From Branchiostoma floridae (taxonomy: Eukaryota; Chordata; Leptocardii; Amphioxiformes; Branchiostomatidae), in the NCBI RefSeq assembly GCF_000003815.2, contig NW_023365779.1, positions 641,690 through 690,279 of the forward strand: a stretch of DNA of 48,590 nt, given 5' to 3'. The position numbers and the translations under genes are program-made. The notes beneath the pieces are model-generated. The model did not search any database. It saw only the letters and a list, made by a program, of their open reading frames with translations, and was not told the origin of the DNA. Below, piece by piece: positions 10,289-22,200 of this stretch. Each line of letters begins with the position of its first letter. The first letter of the stretch is position 1.

Positions 10289-12511
10289 TAACCAATCGTC
10301 AAGGAACATGCAACCTATCAATTAATAATCAACCAATCAGTTTAAAAGGCAGGGGTGTGTCCACTGGTAGGGGTTTGTGTGTTTTAACTGCCATACTCAA
10401 ATTCTGATTGCTAAGCTGAGAATGCAGCATGTGCCATTTCTTAAGTATTTGGTATGAGAGATTGTCTCGGCCGGGGACTAAACGTACGGCCGACCGTCTG
10501 CATTGCGAACACCCTACACACTTGGCCATCGTACCGTTCAACCAATCAATCGGCCAACTGATTGATCCATTGTAACATCAGTCAAAAATTAGTAATATAG
10601 AATTACGTAGAGTTCAGTAAGGTCTGCCTCACCTTTATCAATGGTGTACTTCTCCTCCTGCTCGAACTGTTCCAGCCCCTCGGGGTCCGCCCCCAGGCGC
10701 CCCACGTACCGGCACCCGCGCCCCGCCGTGTCCTGCTTCCGGGTCCGGCCGTCCGGGCAGCAGCCGTACCGGGACCGCTTACAGGCGTGCCGGTCTGTAC
10801 AGGGGATAGACATGGTTACATACTGGTTAAACCCGTCCGTACAGCAGCCGTACCGGGACCGCAGGGGATAGACATGGTTACATACTGGTTAAACCCGTCC
10901 GTACAGCACCCGTACCGGGACCGCTTACAGCATTACCTCCTTATTCCCTCTACTCAAGAAAGGATGAAGAAATCAACTCTGACCTTCACATGACCCCTCG
11001 TCCACGGTGACGTCATCAATGGAGATGTCTCCCGGGTACTCAGACAGCATGATCGCCTCGAAGACAATCTGAGGAGAAAAAAACGTCTTGGCTTAGAATA
11101 TTTAAGGTTAACAACGTCTTAGAATATTACATTATCTAAAGGGGAACACCGTCCAAGCATGAGATAATTCCAGGGCGAGCAAGGTCTTGTACATCTCATA
11201 GGATCTTCCTCTTCTGCCAGGGAAGACCATTCTTTTTACAATCCAATGTTTAGAGGGGAAAATACGGCAAATAAATAAGAGAACAAAACTGCGAACAGAC
11301 ACTTGTTTCTGGAGTTTGAGACGCTTCCGACCGTTACCAGTCACATGCCTTCTAGAAGTCAGTCTCTAAGGTTACGACTTTAAGAGTATCATGATCACCA
11401 TATGTAACTTTAGTAGACATACATCTCATTGTGTCTTCTAACAATAGTGTATAGCTTAGAACATGTGTGTAGACTATATAAAATAATGTGACTAATCAGT
11501 TTTCTTATACTATGCTTTCCTTTATATCGTATACAATCGATGTGCAATAAACTTGACTGACAAAAATTCTACCTGGAAGTCTTTCTCGGACGAGAAGGTG
11601 ACAGAAACTCTCTTCCACTGGTCGTCCATGACGTCATTAGCCACGAAGATGGGTTCGTCGTAGTACTTCTTGGAGGTGGCGAACACGTTCAGCAGGTTGG
11701 TCCCTTCCCTGTGGCGTCGCCAAAAAAGAACGTTGCTTTTGTATTGAAAAGTTAAACCGTGAATGTCTTGGAAAAAGACGTTTAGTGACATTGATATGTG
11801 GCAGGGGCTTTAAGACAAAGACTGTGTACATAGCTGTAGAATTTGAGCTTTGTTGCAACATATAAGAAAGTACTCGCCATGAATTTTTGGTCGGTCTCGT
11901 TTGTCAGAAGTCTGATTCTCTACACTGACTCTCCGAGAACCGGAAGCGTGATGACGTCAGGAGTGAATCAAATGTGACAGGAAGACCGAATCTACCACCG
12001 TCAGAGCTCAGAGCACAGAAACGAAGCTCAATTCTATCAATTCAAACAAAAATAACGGTTCCAGATGGGAGAACAATGTGCAGCTGTTGGCACATTGGCG
12101 CATCAAATCCGTAGCCGAAGAAACTGGGTGGGCGTCACTCCACCGTCAGGGAAAGTCGTGTAAAGTCTATCAATGGATTGTATCAATACAGATGAGTTTT
12201 GATTCGAAATTCTGAGCACCTTGGGAAGAAGTCCGGGAACTTCTCTGCCATGTGGTAGTGGAACGTCAGACACTTCTCGGGGTATCCGGACCAGGACCGG
12301 ATCTCGGGGGTCTGCAGCCGGGCGACCTGCGCGATGTACGGCCGGACTGGCGACTGGACGGTCATGAACCACCCGTTAGCTGGATAAGGGAACAAACGTC
12401 TGGTTAATGTAGGCTTATAAAATGTCTGGTTTTGATATTGAAAACTACAAAACGAGATTCTGGTCATCCACAGCCGCGTCATTTCAAGTTAGAAAGAAAA
12501 CATCTGGGAGA

Positions 12512-12565
<54 letters not shown>

Positions 12566-12592
12566 GAGACAGAGAGAGACAGAGACAGAGAC

Positions 12593-12639
<47 letters not shown>

Positions 12640-12867
12640 GACAGAGAGACAGAGAGACAGAGAGACAGAGAGAGAGACAGAGAGGCGGAGAGAGGCGGAG
12701 AGGCAGACAGACAGAGACAGACAGGGGTGGCTACCTTTCTTGATGGTCTGGCCGCTGCTCGGCAGAAAGAGAGAGAGATACAGATACAGGTGGTTACCTT
12801 CCTTGGAGAGAGAGAGTTACATTTCTTGGTTGTCTGGTCGCTGCTGGGTAGAATGTTCTGCACGAGT

Positions 12868-12901
<34 letters not shown>

Positions 12902-13013
12902 GAGAGAAGGAGAGAGAGAGAGAAGGAGAGAGAGAGAAGCAGTGAGAGGGAGTGGGGAGGGAGAGAGAGTTACATTTCTTGGTTGTCTAGTCGCTGCTGG
13001 GTAGAGTGTTCTG

Positions 13014-13057
<44 letters not shown>

Positions 13058-13159
13058 AGAGAGAGAGCGAGAGAGAGCGAGAGAGAGAGAGAGATTGAGA
13101 TTGAGGGAGAGAGAGTTACCTTTCTTGGTTGTCTAGTCGCTGCTGGGTAGAGTGTTCTG

Positions 13160-13215
<56 letters not shown>

Positions 13216-16200
13216 AGGGAGAGAGAGTTACCTTTCTTGGTGGTCTGGTCGCTGCTGGGCAGTGTGTTCTGCACGTTACGTGACCAGCCCTTCAGCCGGA
13301 CCCAGTCCAGATTGTCGCGCTGCGCCTGGTACCAAGCACACTCGTCCTGCTCAAACGTGCAGTCCGCAGAGTCTCCAGCTAAAGGACGTGAAACAACATA
13401 GTAGATATAAACAACTGCCAGTTGCCAACCAACATTACCCATGGTCATAGACAAGTAGCGATATCAATTGACGATTGCCTATATTCTTTACAGGAAATCT
13501 TTGAACATGTGTTTTGCACTGATGATGGTTATGGTTGATAATTCAGCCCGATGTGTTGCGGTGGTATATAACGTCTGGCCAGTGACTATGTTTAATACTT
13601 GTTTTAGTAATTAAGATGATAAGTTTGTTTCTTCTTTTTTGGGGGCCATACATTGTACCGTGTACGATCGTTGCACAATAAAGTTCTTCTTCTGTATAAC
13701 CACCGAATAAACCACCGACTGAGCGAAGGGAATGAAGTTTCACACAGTGTCTCCTCCAAATTAATCATGATTAACTCATGCTCATGACTTTATGGTCGAT
13801 AGCTCGTGATTGGTCCAACAGCCTGGTTATGTGATAATCATCGTTAATTAGCATAAAAGTGCGAACCAATCAGGTGTGAGGTGCCTCACTCATTCCTGGG
13901 AAATGCTCGATCTTGGTGTCCACAGTAATATCAATATGTCCACCGATCGTTATCGGAGCTCGTGATTAGTCCAACAGCCTGGTCATGTGATATCCATCGT
14001 TAATTAGCATAAAAATGAACCAATCCGGTGTGAGACGGCCTCACCTTTTCTCGGGAACTGCTCGATCTTGGTGTCCTCAGAAATGAATCCTACGCTCGTA
14101 ATAGGAGCTCGTGATTGGTCCAACAGCCTGGTTATGTGATATCCATCGTTAATTAGCATAAAAATGAACCGATCCGGTGTGACAGAGCCTCACCTTTTCC
14201 GGGGAACTGCTCGATCTTGGTGTCCTCAGACGGCTCCACGATGTCATCCGGCTCGAACCTGCAGCCCTGGTAGTTCGGACCTGCCGCCGCCGTCACGCCG
14301 TCCATGCAGCAGCCGTAGTACGAGTCCTTACAGCTCTCTGTAATCATAGAACAAAAGTATGCATGTAGACCAACATGTATGCATGGAGAGCAGCATGTAT
14401 GCATGGAGGGCAGCTTGTATGCATGGAGGGCAGCTTGTATGCATCCACTGTCGAACAGCTCACACGGGCTACCAGGACGTGGCAATTGTACAAACAAGTA
14501 TATATTGCCCTTGGAACCTACATTTCTTCCACAAAACTATTCTCCAGTTAAACCACTCAAAACGTATACTGTAGCTTCCAATCTGTTGCTTAATACTTAC
14601 CTGTATGTAGACTAGGCCTCTTACTCCCAAGTTCCAAACCTATATATCAAGTTTAACTTATATTCTAATGAAGAAGGTTTGTCTTTATGCTGTCCATGCA
14701 GCATCCGTAGTACGAGTCCTTACAGCTCTCTGTAATCATGGAAACGAAAGTGTGCATAAAGGGCGGCAAACTGTACAATGTAGGCAACCTTACATCTTAG
14801 CAGATGATGACACTCTGAAGTTAGGTCCGTTTGCATCGTTTCCAATCTATCTGAAGGCCAATCTTTGCGTGGCAGTCGCCCCCACAATAAACACGGCTAA
14901 ATATGACCCTGTTCATATGATGGAATGATAGAATAGCTTTTCTGCGTTACTCATGTGCACAGCTGGAAGACCGTGGTTGGTCAGCTTCCTGAGACCTCCT
15001 ACTCATAGAGTCATGGATGGAAGGGAACGGTCTGTGTTTATAAAAGTTATTTTGGATCAGATCTGTAACAGCTCTCTGCAATCATAAAACAAATTTATTC
15101 ATAGAAGGCAGCATGCAGACTTATGTCTTAGCCGCCACTGTCGAACAGCTCACACAAGATCGTCTTACCAAGACTATTCTACTAAAGGAGCTACAAGGTC
15201 AAGGACGTGACAACTGTACAAACAAACAACTATTTGCTGCACTTGAAACCTACATTTTCTCCACAAAACGGTTCTCCAGTTAAACCAGTCAGACCATTCT
15301 GTACTTTAGCTTCCAATCTGTTGCCTAATTGTTTCCTGTACGTAGACTAGGCCTCTTACTCCCAAGTTCCAAACCTATATATCAAGTTTAACTTATATTC
15401 TAATGAAGAAGGTTTGTCTTTATGCTGTCCATGCAGCAGCCGTAGTACGAGTCCTTACAGCTCTCTGTTATCATGGAAACAGACGTTTACATAAAGGACA
15501 GCAAACTGTACATACAAGTCATTTTGGATCAGAGTTAAAGTGTGATCCATTGACTAACCCAAAGTTTCGACTGATCAACTCCCGTCTTTGTCAAAAAATC
15601 TTCCACTGAGTTAATCAATCCAAGATATGGGTACGTTTGGGTTAGTCAAGTACAATCTGAGTAAAATACATGCATGTATAAAAGAAAATTTTAAAAATGA
15701 ACGAACTTTCACATGACCCTCCTGAGATGCTGATATCGTCCAGAGCGATGCTGCCCTTATGCCCAGACCTCACCTCAGCTTCAAATATGATCTGTGAGGG
15801 TCAAGATATGTCAGAAATGAAATGAAGTTGTTATGACCTAGAATATTCACGGATGAGATTATGACACCATGTCTTTGCCCATTTGCTACTCTCTGTCCGA
15901 TAAATAAACTCAACTACATTCTGGGAGGCGATAATCCTCACTGTGTACAAGTAGGCAAATATATCCATGATTGTTTATATCGTAGAACCAATAGTGTAAA
16001 AGACATGCTAGACCCTTTATGTTGATGTATCCATACCTATAGATATCCATATATATGTGTTTAGTTGTACTGTAAGTAGTTGTTATACATGTAGACCTTA
16101 CGAAAGTCGTTGTACTTTTGTCGTGTCAATAAAGATTGTATGTTTCTACATTATCGACATTACATAACACCATTGCTGTGCAGTGCCCAGAAATAAAACC

Positions 16201-19200
16201 TTACCTGAAAGTCATCTTGCGAGTCAATAGTGACCTGCGCGTCCTCCCACACGTCGCCATCTTTGATGCTCCACAGGGGGTCTCCCTTCTGGTCACCGGA
16301 CATGACGTAGACGTTGAGCCTGTTCATGGTTTCCGAGTACCAGTCGGCGCCCCACGCGTAGTAGATCCGGTAGTAGAACGTCAGGCAGTGCCGCCCCGCG
16401 CGGAGCATGCCGGTCTCCAGCCGGGCCGACCGCTCGTCCACGATAGGCAGGATGGGAGATCTGACGGCCATGAAGTAACCCTCACCTGACGGGAGACAAG
16501 TTTGTTTGTTTATTTGTTTGTTTGTTTGTAAACACAGGGGCGAAGGGAGATCTGACGGCCATAGAGTAACCCTAACCTGGCTTGGAGACAAGTTTGTTTG
16601 TTTATTTGTTTTTGATCTGACGGCCATGAAGTACCCCTCACCTAACAGGAACACAAGGTTGTTTGTTTATTTGTTTGTTTGTTTGTTTGTTTGTAAACAC
16701 ACAAAGAGTGTCCAGACCACTGCATCAGCAGAACACAGCGGACTACTACTAAAGAAAGTAAAACTCATGATAAGAGGAGATCGCACGGCCAGGAAGTACC
16801 CCTCACCTGACGGAAGACAAGTTTGTTTGTTTGTTTATTTGTTTGTTTGTAAACACATAAACAAAGTATACAACACAAGGATAACGGGAGATCTCACGGC
16901 CATGAAGTACCCTCACCTGACAGGGAGAAAAGTTTGTTTATTTGTTTGTTTGTAAACACATAAACAAAGTAAAACACAGGATAATGTGAAACAGCAAGGG
17001 CATGAAGTAACCCTCATCTGACAAGAGACAAAGTTTGTTCGTTTGTTTGTTTGTTTGTTTGTTTATAAACACATCAACAAAGTTAATCACAAGAATTACG
17101 GGATAATCAGACGGAGCATCGTTAACCTGAGAGCTCCGTTCTGTACCTTCGGCACTGTTTTTAAGTCTTTTAAAGAAATGTTAACATTTCCACAAAGTGG
17201 ACGGGACCATACTGGGCAGTGTACGACGCCTTCCCCTCCCGACCTTTTTTGGCCAATCCCTTCCCTTACTAACCCCCTTCCGACTGCACGAGGTGTGTTC
17301 CTTCCCTTCCCTTCCAAACTCATTTCAGACTGCACGTGGTCCCTTCCCAGAAGACCCTACTCTAACAGCTGTCTTCCCTCTCCTCAGTAGGAGTGACGTC
17401 AGTCTCCCGGGGTCAACGTACTCCGCTGGAGGTCACCAACCTACAGTGACCGGTAGTAACCCCTGGTAGGACCTACAGCTAAAGTGAAACCAAGGATGGT
17501 GAAACATCTAATCCTCAAGCTGGTGTTAGGGTGGAGAATCTGACTGACGAGTTTTTCTGACAGAAGCAGCCCCACCCCAGCATGTAGGATAAGACAGCGC
17601 AAGAAAGCTTGCGCGGCCCAGAGTTCATTTGGAGGTCAGTTCTAGGCAATTGCGCAGTCGAGGACAGTCGGGGGTTGTCGGGAACAGTCGGGGGTTGTCG
17701 GGAACAGTGGGAGGTGATCGAGAACAGTCGGGGATTGTCGGGAACAGTCGGGGGTTATCGGGAACAATCGAGGGTTGTCGGGAACAGTGGGAGGTGATCG
17801 AGAACAGTCGGGGATTGTCGGGAACATTCGAGGTTATCGGGAACTGTCGGGGGTTGTCGGGAACATTCGGGGTTATCTGGAACAGTCGGGGGTTGTCGGG
17901 AACATTCGAGGTTATCGGGAACTGTCGAGGGGTTGTTTAACTTTTTCTACTTCTTCCTCAGCAACAGAGGGCCTGAACCTACTATGTATATATATAGTGT
18001 GTGTGTGTATGTGTGTGTTCACGCCGAATTCCGAAAAGAAAACTACGTATTACGCTAAAATCAACAAAGGCAATTACGCAAAATTTGATTGGCTCTCTCC
18101 AAGGATAACGACCCCCCCCCCCCAAGAAGACGCATCTGTCCAGCAACAGTAGGCGATCTTCTAACAAGGGGTCAACGACCCTTTGACCTTGCCGCCCACG
18201 TCAAGGTGACCGAGCGGGAGGTCAAGACGTTCCCACGGGAGGCGTGAGACGATTACCGGCCTCCTTCAAGGAGCGGGCAGATGTTCTTAAGTAAAGAGAC
18301 ATTCTCAAGTCTACCAGGTGACATGTGGGCTCACTCTCGTTCCGCCCAGGTGGCGGTAGGAAACATCTGCCGGAGTCCTGGTCCTGACTGAACCTCTGGA
18401 TAACCTAAACACACGTCTGGCTGTTGTGTTAGGTTGGACAACCTAAACACACGTCTGGCTGTTACAGTTGTGTTAGCCTAGATCCGTTACACTTCGGTTT
18501 ATTCAGGTCGGTTTTATATGTATGGGTTTGTAATTGATTATTTGGTTTAACAACGTTTGTGCAAGGGTTGACATAACAAATGACTATCACCTTTTCATGC
18601 TGTCAACCCGGAGACCAGACTGTAAGGTCTGGTCCACTCACACCGGCAAAGACCCCTACTCTTTTGGATAGATAGGTTTTGTTAGGTATTTTATTAAAAC
18701 TGAACATGCGGGCAATGAATAAAAGGCTTCCTAATAACACTGAATGTGAGATGTAACTAACTTTTATCTTCATGATTGACTACCTTGCCAAACGACCAGG
18801 TCAGAAAGACTAGGAAAGTCTAGCGTAAACCGTAATCGTTTCCACCTGGCCATCCATACAACAGATGTAGTGTGCGTGTCAATAAAGATTAGACATCCAG
18901 GTAAAAAGATTCGCCAAAAAGCAGTTACTCAAGCAATTGGATATGATTTTGAAAACGGTCAGACGTTTCAGGTAAACTCCGCTACCTTTCGCCAGTGTCA
19001 CTGAGGAGACCTCGTTGGAGAGCAGTATCAATTCATGCATATCAATTCATAGTTAGGATATAAAACCTCTTCAGTGTCACTGACGAAAGGTAGTGGATTC
19101 TACCTGAAATTAAACGTCTGACTGTTTCCAAAATCATATCCAGTTGCTTGCGTAACTGCTATTTGGCGATGCAGTCTATTCTGGATTGGTTCTGGATTGG

Positions 19201-22200
19201 TTTTGTATAATTGGTTCTGGATTAGTTCCAGGTGTAAGGCACCCCACCACGAGCCGCTGCCAGTTCCGCACGGCCATGTGATCTCTGATGAATGATTTAC
19301 TCCCTCATCAAGTTTAAATCGAAAGACTAAGAAACTCTACCGTTCACGAAGAAACGTTTTCACTTGACCCTGCTTTGTACAACGTTCACATATGCAGTGT
19401 GTAGGTTCTGGATCGGGTCCAGGTGTGCAGGCACCCCGCCACTAGACGCTGCTAGTCCTACACAGTTTTAGAAATGTGACGTTATTCAAAGACTATAGTT
19501 CATGAAAAATCCATTTTACACCTGGCCATGCTGCAACGTTAACAGATAGAGATGCAGTGTGTTCTGGATCGGGCCCCAGGTGTAAGGCACCCCGCCAGGA
19601 GCCGCTGCCAGTCTGACACGGTACATCTGATCTCTCAGTAATGATTTACTTTCTCATCACGTTCAAATCGAAAGACTTAGAAAGTCTGTACCGTTCACGA
19701 AGAAAAGTTTTCACCTGGCCAAAGCTTTTCTACAACGTTCACACATGTAGTGTGTCGGCTCTGGATCGGGTCCAGGTGTGCAGGCACCCCGCCACGAGTC
19801 TCTGGCACGGCCATCTGATCTCTGATTAATGATTTACTCCCTCATCAAGTTCAAATCTGTCTCGGCGCAGGGAACACTGCCCGGGCAGGCACGGACCGAC
19901 TCCGTGCCAAGCCGATCTGTTTTCCAGCTCCGCACAGTTGGAAATGTTTAGAAAGTCGCCCTCTGGCCACGACGTTAGGAACATAGCCAAACCCGCGGGG
20001 TAGGAGCCGAGCGTTGGCCTACTTTCTCAAGGACAGGGTTCCAATAAAGTTTTCCGTCTGGACCTGATTCAAACCGCGGACTGGATCTGGAAATGTTTTA
20101 CTGACAGCAGGAGACGGATGTTCAGAGAGTTTACCGATACGATTTATTCTACATTTTACTAGGAGGACGAGAAACTGACTGATTGTACAGATGTAACTAC
20201 TATCTAGTGTGTTACAGTGAGTGGGGTTCAATTGCACAAATAACTGTTACGTCTTCTTCACGACATTTTCATGTAAAAACACGAATGTTTCCCTTATAAG
20301 ACTTTAACTGTGTTTGTACTCTCATTCACTCGTCGATCGAACAAGTCTCACGGAAATAGCACAGAAGTAGCATTTCTGACCATCTAACATGACAAGTTGA
20401 TAGTAGCGTAGCTTACTCTTCTATGCTAAGTCCTGGCAAAGCTGCCCCTGCCAGGAACTCATTACAATATTGAAATGACACTGAAATGAGCCAGGGTGCG
20501 ACTGGAGAGGCTATAATTGGGTGTTAATTGGTCTGGTTTCCCCTCCCACTTCCCCTCCTCTAGTTTACATTTCTATATGCTCTAATTACACACCCTGCCA
20601 GGAGCCTATGAGTTCACAAAGAGTTTTAAACACCGAGTTACCAAATCAATGCATACATGTTTCGATTTTCCTGCAAAAAAACTTCATTTATCTGTAGTAC
20701 ACTTTATGTTTGACATCACTTGTCTGAAAAAGCAACACAACAATAACAACAATAACTGAGAACCCAGTCTATTCATGGCTTGGTCTACGTTGCTACATGA
20801 AATGCGGGCTCTCTACGGGGCAATCGTCTGCACCGGTTTCACGCGTTAGCTTTGCTCAGTGGGAGTTAATTGCCTGCCGCGAAATATTTAGAGAGTACAC
20901 TATGGAGCTACGTAGGCCAAGCCACGAATATTATAGACTGGATTGCATGTTAAGCGTAGGTCAGTTCTTGTACAGGCTGTCTCATGTTAACGTTATATAG
21001 CCTGGAATCCAGGTTAAGCGTAGGTCACACAGGCAGATGCCTCCAGGTCATGGATTCAGAAACTATTTCCTACGACCTACTAACCAAAATGAGGTTATCA
21101 ACAGGAGTACGTTCGGTGTTCCAGAGCCGTCTAAACTGACACTGACAAGAACGAGATGTCCCCGCGTAGGCCTACGTCACATTTCCTACCCGGGGCCCGG
21201 CCGGGCTGTTTGCGGAAACGAAAAATTAAAGTATATGCCAAGGAATATTAGCCTCCATAGCAGGCTCTCTTGGGCCTTTTTTGTGTGCTCATAATACAGT
21301 TTTGCTGGCCATATCTTTTTGTACTGGGTCGCTGATTGCTGGGCCGGTAGTCAGAGGAAGCCAGCAATCAGTGACCCATTGCAAAAAGAAATGGCCAGCA
21401 AAAGTGTATTATGAGCCCAAAAAAAGGCCCGAGAGAGCCTGCTATGGAGGCTACAGGAATATACACAAGGCATGCTGTTGAATAATTTTCGGTCCGTTTT
21501 GTGTTTTTGTTATCTTCGATATCGTAGTTTTCGTTCCCTTCAAACTACCTAGCCTTTGTAAAAAATGTGATGTTGTGCCTTAGAAGTTGGCCTTGAGACA
21601 AGTCTGCGGAAGGCATTCCGAGAAACCGCGTCAGGGACGGCCAATGACCAGAGGTTCGCACATTACTAACGTGTAAGGAAGAGTGATGAATGAGGGGCGC
21701 TTACTGGTGCAGCATCCCGGGCTGTTGATCGGTAATGCCCCTTGGCAGGTGTTAAAATTGCTTCAAGACAAGACTGGTGGGGGCACTGGCCGGTACTTGA
21801 CTCCGTTCTCACGGCCGCGCGAACATGAGTATTGGTTAAGGTCCCCCTTTCCCCCTCCTACCAAATACATTTATATATGCCAAACAGCCGTATTTATTGC
21901 AAAGCTGCATCGTACTGCCATTAGCTACTTCAGAAGGCATAATGCTTCACCTCAATACCAAGGAAGATTGTTATATACTACTCTTCTACGACCTTCTACC
22001 CTCCCGGCCCTACGGACTACAGCATGGACGTTATAACCTGGAGTCCAGTCTGTGGTCCTGTGGAATGGTCCGATGACTAATCCATAGGGAACACCTAAAG
22101 GTTGTCTTCCATGTAAGATCATACTTACCATTATCAAGAGTAGACAATGGTCATGACAGGGAAGTGTTTTGTCGGTATCTGTTTTTGCCCCCGAAGACAT

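Noticed and set aside
12422-13150. Long Arg/Glu/Asp-rich ORF (242 residues) on the plus strand
   Set aside because: It is a translation of GA and GACA microsatellites mixed with reversed exon 6 copies.
16506-16955. Phe/Val/Cys/Leu-rich ORF resembling a membrane protein
   Set aside because: It is translated from TTTG runs and reversed copies of the exon 3 edge.
17609-17940. Gly/Ser-rich ORFs open in several frames
   Set aside because: These come from a short minisatellite with no stop codons. There is no splice context and no link to gene B exons.
17655-17940. CRISPR-like array
   Set aside because: Units are contiguous and degenerate with no unique spacers, and the context is a eukaryotic intron.
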